From an uncultured Mycobacteriaceae bacterium (GTDB taxonomy: Bacteria; Actinomycetota; Actinomycetes; Mycobacteriales; Mycobacteriaceae): 64,000 bases of DNA. The translations under genes were made by a program, and so were the position numbers. The notes under the pieces are model-generated. The model saw only the letters and a program-made list of their open reading frames with translations, made no database searches and had not been told where the DNA came from. Location of the stretch: NCBI GenBank assembly GCA_902826815.1, contig CADEGF010000007.1, positions 84,155-148,154 of the forward strand, given 5' to 3'. This document shows positions 27,332-36,741 of this stretch, piece after piece (the stretch's first letter is position 1; the number at the start of each line of letters is the position of its first letter).

Positions 27332-28557
27332 CAAGCAGCGAAGCCGTCGATCTGCGCGAGATGACGGCGGCCGACGTCTATCTCGGCGACGAACCCGTCG
27401 CCAGCCTTCGCCGCGTCAGCGACGACGTCATTTTCGAGTACAACTCGACATCGAGCGAGAACGGCAGATCTGTACGCGAGCGATCTGTCGCATGGTCGCT
27501 TCTCGTAACTGGGGCCTATCCCAGGACCACCACCGGCGGCGCCGTTCCACCGTTCTTCGCCGGCCTGCTACCAGAAGGTGTTCGGCTCGGCGTTGTCGTC
27601 TCGTCCGCAAAGACATCGCCGGACGACCACTTCACCCTGCTTCTTGCGATAGGCGCAGACACCACGGGCGACGTCCGAGTCGTTCCAGCCGGAACTCGAC
27701 CACCCGAACGCGCGCCGATGTTCGCGCCCGAGCGGGACAAAGACTTCCGTGTTGTTTTCGAACGCCTCACGGGTTCAGTGGATGCAGACCCGCGTGGACT
27801 TGCCGGAGTTCAGCCGAAAGTAAGTGCTGCGACGTGGACGACCCCGGCACGAACGTCGTCTGGCCCGGCAATTCTGAAACTCAATCCCGCCGAAGGCTAT
27901 CCACGACTGGTCGAGAACGAACACTTCTTCATGCGGATGGCGGCAAGCTGTGGTTTGCGCGTACCGAAGACGCAGCTGCTGCGGGACGAGCACGGACAGA
28001 GCGCCTTGCTCGTGTCCCGCTTCGACCGCGACAAGGGCGTCCGGATCGCGCAAGAAGACGCGTGCCAAGTGGCCGACCTCTATCCAGCGTCGAAGTACCG
28101 AATCAAGACAGAAACCGCGATCACGGTGTTGGCAGACGCATGTGCACGCGGGGGAGGTTCACGACCTGTTGCAGCACTGGAACTGCTTAAAACAGTTGCG
28201 TTTTCGTGGCTGATAGGCAACGGCGATCTGCACGGAAAGAACCTGTCGATATACGCGCCAAACGGCTTGTGGCAGCCGACGCCCGCCTACGATCTGCTCA
28301 CCACCCAGCCATACGTCGGATGGAAGGACCCCATGGCGTTGAGTCTGTACGGCCGAGCCAACAAGTTGACGCGCAGCGACTTCGTCGACGCATCAACTCG
28401 GCTCGGCCTTCGCGAACGTGCGACGACCAGGATGCTCGATTCGATGATCGATCCGGCCAACGAATGGCCTGACCGTTGCGAGGAAATCGGCTTCAGTACA
28501 AGACAAACGGAGCTCCTCTCTGACCTGCTACGAAGGCGGATCAAGTCGTTGAAGTGA
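27328..28557 (+). CDS. hipA: HipA-family serine/threonine kinase toxin
   Basis: A 409-aa HipA-type kinase. FFAGLLPEG (76-84) marks the N-terminal subdomain; GVQPKVSAA (160-168) is the ATP/phosphorylation loop; the catalytic segment is GNGDLHGKN (297-305, D300 and N305) and PAYDLLT (319-325, D322) the metal-binding motif. E. coli HipA phosphorylates glutamyl-tRNA synthetase and induces persistence; the target here is unknown. Start ATG overlaps the hipB stop. The pair is absent from this position in M. tuberculosis as I remember it, and the DNA is less GC-rich than its neighbours, consistent with acquisition. Confidence 0.9.
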   Translation: MTSSEAVDLREMTAADVYLGDEPVASLRRVSDDVIFEYNSTSSENGRSVRERSVAWSLLVTGAYPRTTTGGAVPPFFAGLLPEGVRLGVVVSSAKTSPDDHFTLLLAIGADTTGDVRVVPAGTRPPERAPMFAPERDKDFRVVFERLTGSVDADPRGLAGVQPKVSAATWTTPARTSSGPAILKLNPAEGYPRLVENEHFFMRMAASCGLRVPKTQLLRDEHGQSALLVSRFDRDKGVRIAQEDACQVADLYPASKYRIKTETAITVLADACARGGGSRPVAALELLKTVAFSWLIGNGDLHGKNLSIYAPNGLWQPTPAYDLLTTQPYVGWKDPMALSLYGRANKLTRSDFVDASTRLGLRERATTRMLDSMIDPANEWPDRCEEIGFSTRQTELLSDLLRRRIKSLK

Positions 28558-28585
28558 GTTCGTCAACCGAATCGAAGGAGTCCCC

Positions 28586-29374
28586 GTGTCCGCAGCCCTC
28601 ATCACCGGCGCGTCCACCGGCATAGGCCGCGAGCTGGCAAGGCTTTTCGCGGCCGACGGTGTCGACGTCGTCGTGGTTTCGAGCGAACGCAGTGTCGCCG
28701 GGCTCACCGCCCTCGCCGACGAGTTACGGGCACGCCACGGCATTCGCGCCGACACGATCACGATGGATCTCGCGAAGCCGGGCGCGGGTGCCGACCTCGT
28801 TTCCCGCGTCGACGAACTCGGCGTCGACGTCGCGTACCTGGTCAACAACGCGGGTGTCGGCATCCTCGGCCTCACGGTTCAGGACTCTGATCCCGACGCG
28901 GTGTCGCGAATGGTTCAGCTGAATGTGGTCACCACGACCGACCTGACGCTGCGCTACGCCGAGCGGATGGTCAAGGCGGGCCGCGGGGCGATCCTGAACG
29001 TCGGCTCGATTGCGGCGTACGTCATCCCGCACGGGCTGGAGGCGGGATACGCCGCAAGCAAGGCTTACGTGAGGAGCTTCTCCGAATGCGTGGCCCACGA
29101 CTTGCGCGGCACCGGGGTCACGTGCTCCCATCTGGCGCCTGGCCCGACCCGCACCGAGTTCATGAGCACGGCCGGGCTGGGTGACACATCGCGGCTGGAC
29201 CGATACTTCATGGATGCCGAGCCGGTGGCGAAGGCGGGTTACGCCGCGATGCGGGCGGGGCGCGTCAACGTGATACCCGGGGTGGGTACGAAGATCATGC
29301 GCGCCATGTCGGCGATCTCGCCGTCACGGCGCTTCACCGGGGAGCTGTCAGGCCGCTTTGTGAGCAGGCATTAG
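28586..29374 (+). CDS. Short-chain dehydrogenase/reductase
   Basis: A 262-aa classical SDR: cofactor motif TGASTGIG (7-14), structural NNAG (about 89-92), catalytic Ser in LNVGSIAAY and YAASK. The missing acidic residue after the second beta-strand (VVVSSER) suggests NADP(H) preference. GTG 28586 is preceded by GAAGGAG at 5-nt spacing. Starts 28 bp after hipA. Substrate unknown. Confidence 0.87.
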   Translation: MSAALITGASTGIGRELARLFAADGVDVVVVSSERSVAGLTALADELRARHGIRADTITMDLAKPGAGADLVSRVDELGVDVAYLVNNAGVGILGLTVQDSDPDAVSRMVQLNVVTTTDLTLRYAERMVKAGRGAILNVGSIAAYVIPHGLEAGYAASKAYVRSFSECVAHDLRGTGVTCSHLAPGPTRTEFMSTAGLGDTSRLDRYFMDAEPVAKAGYAAMRAGRVNVIPGVGTKIMRAMSAISPSRRFTGELSGRFVSRH

Positions 29375-29398
29375 GGCGTCATCGAGTGGGAGAGGCCA

Positions 29399-29626
29399 AT
29401 GAGTGACGAACAAGCTATCCGCGACGTGTTCACCAGCTGGGTCGAGGCGATTCAGACGCAGAACCTGGAAGGCGTTGTGGCCAATCACGATCCGAGCATC
29501 GTGATGTTCGACGTGCCGCCGCCCTACAACGGCATACGTGGCATCGACGACTACCGCGAGGCGTGGCCGACACGGCGCCGTAATCCGCGGGTTCGCCCGC
29601 TGCGGCGGCTACCGTTCCCCTCGTGA
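29399..29626 (+). pseudogene. Truncated SnoaL-like protein
   Basis: A 75-aa ORF whose first 55 residues (DEQAIRDVF, NHDPSIVMFDVPPPYNGIRGIDDYREAW) match the N-terminal half of SnoaL/DUF4440-type proteins, normally about 130 aa. After REAW the sequence becomes an arginine-rich tail and stops. The second half of the fold is missing, so this looks like a deletion remnant, though a good SD (GGGAGAGG) precedes the ATG. Its stop overlaps the next start (GTGA). Confidence 0.65.
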
Positions 29627-30132
29627 GGGCCGCGATTCGTCGAGTGGGTTCGGCGTTGCTCGCCGTCGGCGTTGTCGGCGCCTGCGCGTGCGCGATGCCC
29701 CCCGCAGCCGCGGCTGACCAGGTCTGGAACGGCAAGTACTCGCTGTTGAGGTACGCAGGCGAGAAGACGGGCACCAGCCTGGCGGCACGCCAGCCCGAGC
29801 CGGATTTCAGCGACGTCTACAACTTTGTCACCGACTGCTCCAGCGGCACCTGTGTCGCCACAGTGGTCGACGGCCCCAAGCCAGCCAACCCGACCCTCCC
29901 GCTGCCACCGCGCTACACATGGAACGGTTCGACGTGGGTGCACATCTATGAGTGGCAGTGGGATTGCTATATGGGCGAAGGTGTTCCGAAGGTGTGGGAA
30001 CCGGCACGGTCCGTCGCGTACTACACACCGCAACCCGACGGCACCCTGCGCGGCAGTTGGCGCACCGACATCTACGGCGGCCCATGCGCGGGCTCGGTGA
30101 TCATGGATGTCGCCGCGTTCCCGGCTCAGTAA
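29623..30132 (+). CDS. Conserved secreted mycobacterial protein of unknown function
   Basis: A 169-aa protein with a clear signal peptide (hydrophobic 9-27, AMPPAAAA cleavage region) followed by a domain with four cysteines (CSSGTC, DC, GPC) likely forming two disulfides and aromatic-rich motifs YTWNGSTWVH and WQWDC. I recognise it as a conserved mycobacterial exported family but know no function. GTG start overlaps the truncated SnoaL stop by 4 nt. Ends 10 bp before the convergent putB stop. Confidence 0.75.
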   Translation: MRAAIRRVGSALLAVGVVGACACAMPPAAAADQVWNGKYSLLRYAGEKTGTSLAARQPEPDFSDVYNFVTDCSSGTCVATVVDGPKPANPTLPLPPRYTWNGSTWVHIYEWQWDCYMGEGVPKVWEPARSVAYYTPQPDGTLRGSWRTDIYGGPCAGSVIMDVAAFPAQ

Positions 30133-30142
30133 CACCGCCGAG

Positions 30143-31111
30143 TCAGTGCCGCCTCTCGGCGAGTGCGCGCAGGAAGAACGTCAGGTTCGCGGGGCGTTCG
30201 GCGAGTCGACGGACGAAGTACCCATACCACTGCGTGCCGAACGGAACGTAGACGCGGACGTGATTGCCTGCGTCGGACAACCGGCGCTGTTCGGCGTCGC
30301 GGATCCCGAACAGCATCTGGTACTCGAAATCGCCCACACCGCGGTCGTTCTCGCTGACCAGCGCAGGTACGGCCTCGATGATCGCCGGATCGTGTGAGGC
30401 CACCATCGGATAGCCCGATCCTGCCATCAACACTCGCAGACAACGCATGTACGAGGCGTCGACGTCGTCGCGATCGCGGAAGGCCACCGATGCGGGTTCG
30501 TCGTAGGCGCCCTTGCACAACCGGATCCTGGCGCCCGAAGCGGCGAACTCCTCGCAATCACCCTCCGTGCGCTTGAGATATCCCTGCAAAACCGTGCCCA
30601 GCCAGGGGAAATCGGCGCGCAGGTCGCGAACGATGGACAACGTCGAGTCCGTCGTCGTGTGGTCCTCGGCGTCGACCGTCACCCAGACACCGGCCCGCTG
30701 CGCCGTCTCACAGATGGTGTGCGCGTTGTCGCGTGCGATCTTCTCACCGTCGCGCGGTAACGCCTGGCCGAGCGCGGACAGCTTCAGCGACACTTCGAGC
30801 GGCCGCACCGTGGCGGTGGTGTTTTCGTCGCGCGTGCCAAGCGCGTTGAGCAGCTCGAGGTAGGCCTGCACCGTCTTCTCGGCGTCCTCGACCTCGGTGG
30901 TGTCCTCGCCGAGGTGGTCGATGCTGACCATGCGATCGCTATCCCGCAGTTGCGCAACCGAGTTCATGACGTCGGCGACCGTCTCGCCGGGAACGAAGCG
31001 GTGTACCACGTCCCTGGTGACCGGTAGCCGCTCCGCGGTGCGTCGCAGTCCGCTCGACCTGGCGGCCGCGAGAATCGCCGGCCGCGCGACCCGGTGGAAA
31101 AGCTCGGTCAT
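30143..31111 (-). CDS. putB: Proline dehydrogenase (PutB)
   Basis: A 322-aa FAD-dependent proline dehydrogenase that oxidises L-proline to delta-1-pyrroline-5-carboxylate. TIM-barrel signature segments are visible: SLKLSALGQ, VTVDAEDH, TVLQGYLKRT, RLCKGAYDEP and MVASHD; the C-terminal YVPFGTQWYGYFVRRLAERP contains the substrate-binding arginines. ATG 31111 overlaps the rocA stop codon (ATGA), showing coupled translation in a rocA-putB operon. Length agrees with Rv1188 (about 329 aa). Confidence 0.93.
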   Translation of the reverse strand: MTELFHRVARPAILAAARSSGLRRTAERLPVTRDVVHRFVPGETVADVMNSVAQLRDSDRMVSIDHLGEDTTEVEDAEKTVQAYLELLNALGTRDENTTATVRPLEVSLKLSALGQALPRDGEKIARDNAHTICETAQRAGVWVTVDAEDHTTTDSTLSIVRDLRADFPWLGTVLQGYLKRTEGDCEEFAASGARIRLCKGAYDEPASVAFRDRDDVDASYMRCLRVLMAGSGYPMVASHDPAIIEAVPALVSENDRGVGDFEYQMLFGIRDAEQRRLSDAGNHVRVYVPFGTQWYGYFVRRLAERPANLTFFLRALAERRH

Positions 31112-32742
31112 CACTCCGACTCCATGTGGGGATAGTTGTGATCGGTTGGCGGGACGAAGGTCTCCTTGATCGACCGCGCCGACGTCCACCGAAGCAGGTT
31201 CAGTGCCGAGCCCGCCTTGTCGTTGGTGCCCGATGCACGGGCGCCGCCGAACGGCTGCTGCCCGACGACGGCGCCGGTCGGCTTGTCGTTGACGTAGAAG
31301 TTGCCTGCCGCGAACCGAAGTCGGTGCTGGGCCTGCAGCACCGCCTGACGGTCGTCGGCGATGACGGCTCCGGTCAACGCGTATTTCGCGCCGCGGTCGA
31401 CCACATCGAGCATCTGCTCGAAATCGGAGTCAGGGTAGACGTAGACCGAAAGGATCGGTCCGAAGTATTCGGTGGAGAACGACTCGTCGCCGGGATCATC
31501 CGACAACAGCACGGTGGGCCGGACGAAATAGCCTTCGCTGTCGTCGTATTCGCCGCCTGCAGCGACCGTGACACCGGCCGCGCCCTTGGCGCGTTCAATG
31601 GCCTTGACGTTCTTGGCGAACGAGCGGTCGTCGATGAGCGCGCCGCCGTAGTTGGTCAGGTCGGTGACGTCGCCGTAGCGCAGCGCTTCGGTAGCACCGA
31701 GGAAGTCGTCGCCCATCGACTGCCATACCGACCGCGGGATGAACGCCCGCGAAGCGGCCGAGCACTTCTGCCCCTGGAAGTCGAAGGCGCCGCGGATCAG
31801 CGCGGTGCGCAACACGTCGGGACGCGCCGACGGATGGGCCAGCACGAAGTCCTTGCCGCCCGTCTCACCGACCAGCCGTGGATAGGTGTGGTAGCGGTCG
31901 ATGTTCGTGCCGACCTCGCGCCACAGGTGCTGGAACGTCCCGGTGGAGCCGGTGAAGTGGATGCCCGCCAGCCGTGGATCTGCCAGTGCCACATCGGAAA
32001 CCGCGATCCCGTCGCCTGCGAGCAGGTTGATCACCCCCGGCGGCAGACCTGCGGCCTCCATCAGCTGCATGGTCAGGTAGGCGGCGAACGTCTGCGTCGG
32101 CGACGGCTTCCACACCACGGTGTTGCCCATCAGCGCAGCCGCGGTCGGCAGGTTGCCTGCGATCGCGGTGAAGTTGAACGGGGTGATGGCGTAGACGAAG
32201 CCTTCGAGCGGACGGTAGTCGGTGCGGTTCCACACCCCGCGCGAGCTGGTCGGCTGCTGCGCCATGATCTCGCGCGCGAAGCCGACGTTGAACCGCCAGA
32301 AGTCGATGAGCTCGCAGGCCGCGTCGATCTCGGCCTGGTAGGCCGACTTTGACTGGCCGAGCATGGTTGCCGCGCAGAGCTTTTCGCGCCATGGTCCGGC
32401 GAGCAGATCGGCTGCGCGCAGGAACACCGCGGCGCGCTCGTCGAACGGGGTGTTCGCCCACTCGTCCTTGGCGGCCATCGCGGCATCGATGGCGGCGGTG
32501 GCGTCGGCGTGCTCGGCGTTGGTGAAGGTGCCCAGTTTGACGGCATGGCGATGTGGCTGCACCACGTCGACGCGTTCACCGCCGCCCATCCGGTGCGTGC
32601 CGCCGATGACGTGCGGCAGGTCGATGGGGTCGTCGGCGAGCTCGGCAAGCGCGGTGACGAGTCGCGTGCGTTCGGGACTGCTCGGTGCGTATTCGTGTAC
32701 TGGCTCGTTGATCGGCGCGGGAACCTCGGTGACGGCATCCAT
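31111..32742 (-). CDS. rocA: 1-pyrroline-5-carboxylate dehydrogenase (RocA/PruA)
   Basis: A 543-aa aldehyde dehydrogenase that oxidises P5C/glutamate semialdehyde to glutamate. The catalytic cysteine is in FQGQKCSAASRAF and the general-base glutamate in VGETGGKDFV; the NAD-binding glycine loop is FTGSTGTF. Length equals Rv1187 (543 aa). Starts 93 bp from the divergent PucR-type regulator, with a palindrome between them. Together with putB it completes proline to glutamate. Confidence 0.94.
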   Translation of the reverse strand: MDAVTEVPAPINEPVHEYAPSSPERTRLVTALAELADDPIDLPHVIGGTHRMGGGERVDVVQPHRHAVKLGTFTNAEHADATAAIDAAMAAKDEWANTPFDERAAVFLRAADLLAGPWREKLCAATMLGQSKSAYQAEIDAACELIDFWRFNVGFAREIMAQQPTSSRGVWNRTDYRPLEGFVYAITPFNFTAIAGNLPTAAALMGNTVVWKPSPTQTFAAYLTMQLMEAAGLPPGVINLLAGDGIAVSDVALADPRLAGIHFTGSTGTFQHLWREVGTNIDRYHTYPRLVGETGGKDFVLAHPSARPDVLRTALIRGAFDFQGQKCSAASRAFIPRSVWQSMGDDFLGATEALRYGDVTDLTNYGGALIDDRSFAKNVKAIERAKGAAGVTVAAGGEYDDSEGYFVRPTVLLSDDPGDESFSTEYFGPILSVYVYPDSDFEQMLDVVDRGAKYALTGAVIADDRQAVLQAQHRLRFAAGNFYVNDKPTGAVVGQQPFGGARASGTNDKAGSALNLLRWTSARSIKETFVPPTDHNYPHMESE

Positions 32743-32774
32743 GCAGTAAGGATCCCCTTTTCGGGTATCACTAA

Positions 32775-32812
32775 CCGATGGTCAATCGGACAACGATCTG
32801 AGGATCTATAGT
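32775..32812. promoter_or_regulatory. Palindrome and pucR -10 box between rocA and the regulator
   Basis: CCGAT-N5-ATCGG at 32775-32789 lies midway between the divergent starts and is a candidate binding site for the PucR-type activator. TATAGT at 32807-32812 matches a -10 for the plus-strand gene; its SD AAAGGAG is at 32823-32829. Confidence 0.4.
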
Positions 32813-32835
32813 GGAATCGGACAAAGGAGTGGTCA

Positions 32836-34470
32836 GTGGCGGAGCGGGAAGGGCTTTCCCTCGGCCAACTGCTGCTCGCGCTGGACCGCACCATGGTGAC
32901 GTTGGTCGAGGCGCCCCGCGGGCTGGACATGGCCGTCGGATCGGTCGCGCTCGTCGACATCGACGACATCCGACTCGGCCTGGCCCTCGGCGCGGGGTCG
33001 GCTGACCTGTTCTTCCTGCTCGGCGTGTCCGACGCCGAGGCGGTCGGCTGGATCGCCGAGCAGGTTCACCGAGCGGGTGCCGATTCGACGCCGCAAGCCG
33101 CGCGGCTCCGCGCCCCTGCCGCGATATTCGTGAAGGAGCCGTCGCCCACGGCGGTGAAACAGGCCGTTGCACTCGGCACCGCGGTCGTCGCCGTCGAGCC
33201 GCGGGCCCGCTGGGAGTCGCTCTACAAACTGGTCAACCACGCGTTCGAGCACCACGGCGACCGAGGCGACCCGGGCAGCGACTCCGGCACCGACCTGTTC
33301 GGGCTGGCACAGTCGATCGCCGAGCGCACCCACGCGATGATCAGCATCGAGGACGACCAGTCGCATGTGCTGGCCTACTCGGCCTCCAACGAGGAGGCCG
33401 ACGAACTGCGCAGGCTGACGATCCTCGGCCGCGCGGGTCCGCCCGAGCACCTGGAATGGATCGGCCAGTGGGGCATCTTCGACGCGCTGCAGGCCAGCGG
33501 CGATGTCGTCCGCGTTGCCGAACGCCCGGAGCTTGGCCTGCGGCCGAGGCTCGCGGTGGCCATCCACCTCCCCGCGACGGATGCGCGGCGCCCGCCAGGC
33601 TTCGCGGGCACGATCTGGCTGCAGCAGGGTTCGGCGCCGCTGGCCGATGACGCCGAGGAAGTGCTGCGCGGCGGGGCCGTGCTCGCGGCGCGCATCATGT
33701 CGCGGCTGTCGGCTGCGCCGTCGACGCACACGGTCCTCGTGCAGAACCTGCTCGGGCTCGGCGAGGACTCCGCCGACGTCGGCGCCATCGCCAGGGAGCT
33801 GGGGATCGCGGTCGACGGCCGCGCTGCGCTCGTCGGGTTTCGCGGCGAAGGAACCGCGGTGCCTGCCAAAGTGATCGCCCTGAGCGCGAGCGCTTTTCGG
33901 GCTGACGCGCAGGTGGCGTCAACGGGTGAGCGGGTCTACGTGCTGTTGCCGAAGATCGGGGCGACATCGACGCTGACCTCGTGGGTCCGGGGCATCGCCG
34001 CTGCACTGAACCGAGAGTTGAGCCTGACGATGCGGGCGGTGATCGCCGCGCCGCTGACCGGGCTGGCAGGTGCGGCCACCGCCCGCGCCGAGGTGGATCG
34101 CGTATTCGACAGCGCCGAACGGCATCCCGGTGTCATCGGGCAGGTCACATCGTTGGACGAGGCGCACACCACGGTGCTGCTCGACGAGATCGTCGCGCAT
34201 GTGGCGGGTCAGAGCCGGCTCGTCGATCCACGTGTCCGCGAACTGCGGGAACAGGATCCGATGCTCGCCGACACCTTGGCGGCCTATCTGGATGGCTTCG
34301 GCGACATCGCCGCGGTCGCGAAGCGGTTGCACGTACATCCGAATACCGTGCGCTACCGCATCCGTCGCATCGAGAAGCTGTTGTCGACGTCCTTGGACGA
34401 CCCGGACGATCGACTGGTGCTGGCATTGGGCCTACGAGCCACCGACCAGCGCTCACCTTCCAAGCGTTAG
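32836..34470 (+). CDS. PucR-family transcriptional regulator of proline catabolism
   Basis: A 544-aa regulator with the PucR C-terminal helix-turn-helix (DIAAVAKRLHVHPNTVRYRIRRIEKLL, about residues 492-518) and a central GGDEF-like CdaR domain. Divergent from rocA-putB, as Rv1186c is in M. tuberculosis, where the homologue activates proline utilisation as I recall (PruC). GTG 32836 has SD AAAGGAG at 6-nt spacing. Ends with a 4-nt antisense overlap with the acyl-CoA dehydrogenase stop. Confidence 0.9.
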   Translation: MAEREGLSLGQLLLALDRTMVTLVEAPRGLDMAVGSVALVDIDDIRLGLALGAGSADLFFLLGVSDAEAVGWIAEQVHRAGADSTPQAARLRAPAAIFVKEPSPTAVKQAVALGTAVVAVEPRARWESLYKLVNHAFEHHGDRGDPGSDSGTDLFGLAQSIAERTHAMISIEDDQSHVLAYSASNEEADELRRLTILGRAGPPEHLEWIGQWGIFDALQASGDVVRVAERPELGLRPRLAVAIHLPATDARRPPGFAGTIWLQQGSAPLADDAEEVLRGGAVLAARIMSRLSAAPSTHTVLVQNLLGLGEDSADVGAIARELGIAVDGRAALVGFRGEGTAVPAKVIALSASAFRADAQVASTGERVYVLLPKIGATSTLTSWVRGIAAALNRELSLTMRAVIAAPLTGLAGAATARAEVDRVFDSAERHPGVIGQVTSLDEAHTTVLLDEIVAHVAGQSRLVDPRVRELREQDPMLADTLAAYLDGFGDIAAVAKRLHVHPNTVRYRIRRIEKLLSTSLDDPDDRLVLALGLRATDQRSPSKR

Positions 34471-36239
34471 GGCGCGAACGAGCCTGCCGCCAGCTCGTCG
34501 AATCGTTCGATGGCGTCCTCGCTTTCGGCGTCAAGCCCACGCAGCGGCCCGCGGTCGGCGAGATATCGCTGCGCGTACAGACGGGCCACCAAGGCCTTAC
34601 GGTTGGTTCCGTTTTCGGCCCGCTCCCATGCCGCCTGCTCGGTCAGCAGCGCACCGGCGTAGACGTCGCCCATGAACTGCGCGAGTGGGAACAGCCGGGC
34701 CTCGGCCACCGCGCCGTCGAGCTTGCTCCACGCGGTGATAGCCGAATCCAGATCCTCTACGCGGCGGGCGACAAGAGCGGTGGTGTCGTCGGCGTCGGAC
34801 ACCGAGACGGCATCGTGCAGGCGTTGCAACAGCGACTCGTGCGCCTGCGCCCGCTCGATCCCCCGCCGCACATCGAGGCAGAGGATGTTGTCGGCGCCTT
34901 CCCAGATGGTGTTCACCTGTGCATCGCGCAGAATCCTTGCGACCGGCCAGGTTTCGATATAGCCGTTACCGCCGTGGATTTCGATCGCATCGGATGCCAT
35001 GGTGATGCCGAGCCGACAGACCTTCATCTTGGTGACGGGTACGGCGATGCGCTGGCGCACCGGCCGCGGCTGACGGTGGTTGGCGGCGCCGGTGCCGTCG
35101 AACACGAGCGCCTGTGCGGCTTCGACGTCGACCATCATCTCAGCCAGCTTGCGGCGCATCAGCGGCTTGTCGATCAGCGCATCACCGAATGCCTGCCGCC
35201 GTCCGGCGTAGCACAGCGACTCGACGAGAGCGCGTCGCGCATTGCCGAGCGCGAATAGCGCAATGCCAAGGCGCGCAGCATTCGTCAGCTCCATCATCCG
35301 GCCGAGCCCTTTGCCGTCTGACGGGCCTGCACCCTCGCTGGCTTCGCCGGAAAGCAGGAACGCCTCGGCGTCGACGAACTCGATCTCGCCTGAGGCGACG
35401 GAGCGGGTGCCGAGCTTGTCCTTCAGCCGACGCACCCGCACGCCGTTCCGCGAGCCGTCGCGACGGCTTCGCAGGACCAGGAAATTCGCCACACCCCTGC
35501 TCGAGTCGGGCGCCCCCTCGGGTTTGGCGAGCACCACGAACGCCTCGCCGTTGCAATTCGACGCAAACCACTTGAAACCGTTGAGCAGCCAGGTATCTCC
35601 GTTGCGGGTGGCCGTCGTCTCCAGTGCGCCGAGATCGGAACCGCCGGTCCGCTCGGTCAGCAGTTGAGCGGTCTCGCCCTCCCATTCTCCTGACTCGAAT
35701 TTGGCAAGCACGTGGTCACGCACGTCCGGCGGTGCGTACGCCGCCACGAGCGACTTCACCATGCCGCCACCGGTGCCGAGCGCACATCCCATGCCGATGT
35801 CGGCCTGGTTGAGCAGATAGTTCGACGCGAACAGCGGCAGCGTCGAACTCATGCGCTCGCTACGGGTGTCCTTGCGTAGCGCCTGTTGCGCATCGAGAAC
35901 CGCACGGCGGGATTCCACGAACGAGGGCGGCATGATGACGCGGCTGATGTCGTGGCCCCACCGGTCGTAGCGTTCGAGCCGCGGCGGGTTGCGGTCGGTC
36001 TCCTCGGCCCACCGCGACACCGGGCCCGCCATCAGGTCACCGATGCGCGTCAGATGCGGCTCGGCCACGCCGAGTTGGTCGGGCTGCAAGTAGTAGGCCA
36101 TCATCGCCTGCAGGGTCGGGTCGGACGAATACCAGTTCAGGCCAACCGCACCCCGGTAGTCCTCGGTGCGGTAGCGCGCGGACTTCTCCGGCGTCGTGAA
36201 GGGCAGTCGGTCGACGGCCTCGACGTCGTAATCGCTCAT
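34467..36239 (-). CDS. Acyl-CoA dehydrogenase, AidB type
   Basis: A 590-aa flavin acyl-CoA dehydrogenase of the AidB-like class. Distinctive points: QLLTERTGGSDLGALET (FAD/substrate loop), NGFKWFASNCNGEAFVVLA, DKLGTRSVASGEIEF, and IEIHGGNGYIETWPVARILRDAQVNTIWEGADNIL near the C-terminus. Longer than ordinary FadE proteins (about 400 aa). ATG 36239 is chosen because the preceding open frame has no homologous character. AidB homologues bind DNA or oxidise unusual substrates; the substrate here is unknown. Confidence 0.88.
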   Translation of the reverse strand: MSDYDVEAVDRLPFTTPEKSARYRTEDYRGAVGLNWYSSDPTLQAMMAYYLQPDQLGVAEPHLTRIGDLMAGPVSRWAEETDRNPPRLERYDRWGHDISRVIMPPSFVESRRAVLDAQQALRKDTRSERMSSTLPLFASNYLLNQADIGMGCALGTGGGMVKSLVAAYAPPDVRDHVLAKFESGEWEGETAQLLTERTGGSDLGALETTATRNGDTWLLNGFKWFASNCNGEAFVVLAKPEGAPDSSRGVANFLVLRSRRDGSRNGVRVRRLKDKLGTRSVASGEIEFVDAEAFLLSGEASEGAGPSDGKGLGRMMELTNAARLGIALFALGNARRALVESLCYAGRRQAFGDALIDKPLMRRKLAEMMVDVEAAQALVFDGTGAANHRQPRPVRQRIAVPVTKMKVCRLGITMASDAIEIHGGNGYIETWPVARILRDAQVNTIWEGADNILCLDVRRGIERAQAHESLLQRLHDAVSVSDADDTTALVARRVEDLDSAITAWSKLDGAVAEARLFPLAQFMGDVYAGALLTEQAAWERAENGTNRKALVARLYAQRYLADRGPLRGLDAESEDAIERFDELAAGSFAP

Positions 36240-36265
36240 GACGCGACGGTATAGCGGGCCGCGCC

Positions 36266-36664
36266 TCAGGTCGAGATCCGCAGGTGCGCGCGCTCGCCGA
36301 TCTCCGCCTCGTCGAGATAGGTCAGCATCGGCACATCGGGAGCGCACAGCATGAACACCACGAACTTGCTCGCGATATCGCTGCGGAGATTCGCCGCCTG
36401 ATAGTGCACCACGTCGAACCCTGGCTCCCAGAACGCCTCGCCCGCCTTGATCGGATATGGCGACTCTCCCTCTAGTTCGAAGAGGATTTCGCCTTCCAGC
36501 ACGTAGCCGAACACCGGACCAGAGTGCCGGTGTGGTCCCGAGCCGGGATCGCCGGGCGGGATGGTGACGGTGGCGACCATTGCGGCGGAATTAGCTGTGA
36601 TCCGCGGAGTTTCGTGCAGCAGCACGTCGAATGTGTTCGTCGGAGACGGCCCGATCGGCATCAT
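36266..36664 (-). CDS. Cupin-domain protein
   Basis: A 132-aa single cupin. Motif 1 reads GPHRHSGPVFGYVLEGE with two histidines and a glutamate; the second motif is PYPIKAGEAFWEPGFDVVHY. Probably a metal-dependent small-molecule enzyme or binding protein. The frame opens at GTG 36715, but ATG 36664 has -10 TAGCGT (36677-36672) exactly 7 nt upstream, so I choose it as a leaderless start. Lies 27 bp upstream of the acyl-CoA dehydrogenase on the same strand. Confidence 0.78.
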   Translation of the reverse strand: MMPIGPSPTNTFDVLLHETPRITANSAAMVATVTIPPGDPGSGPHRHSGPVFGYVLEGEILFELEGESPYPIKAGEAFWEPGFDVVHYQAANLRSDIASKFVVFMLCAPDVPMLTYLDEAEIGERAHLRIST

Positions 36665-36741
36665 GCCGCCAACGCTAGCCTCGCGCACCGGCCACTCGGT
36701 GGTCCATTCCGGCACCGGATCGATGGGCCAATAGGGCCGGG

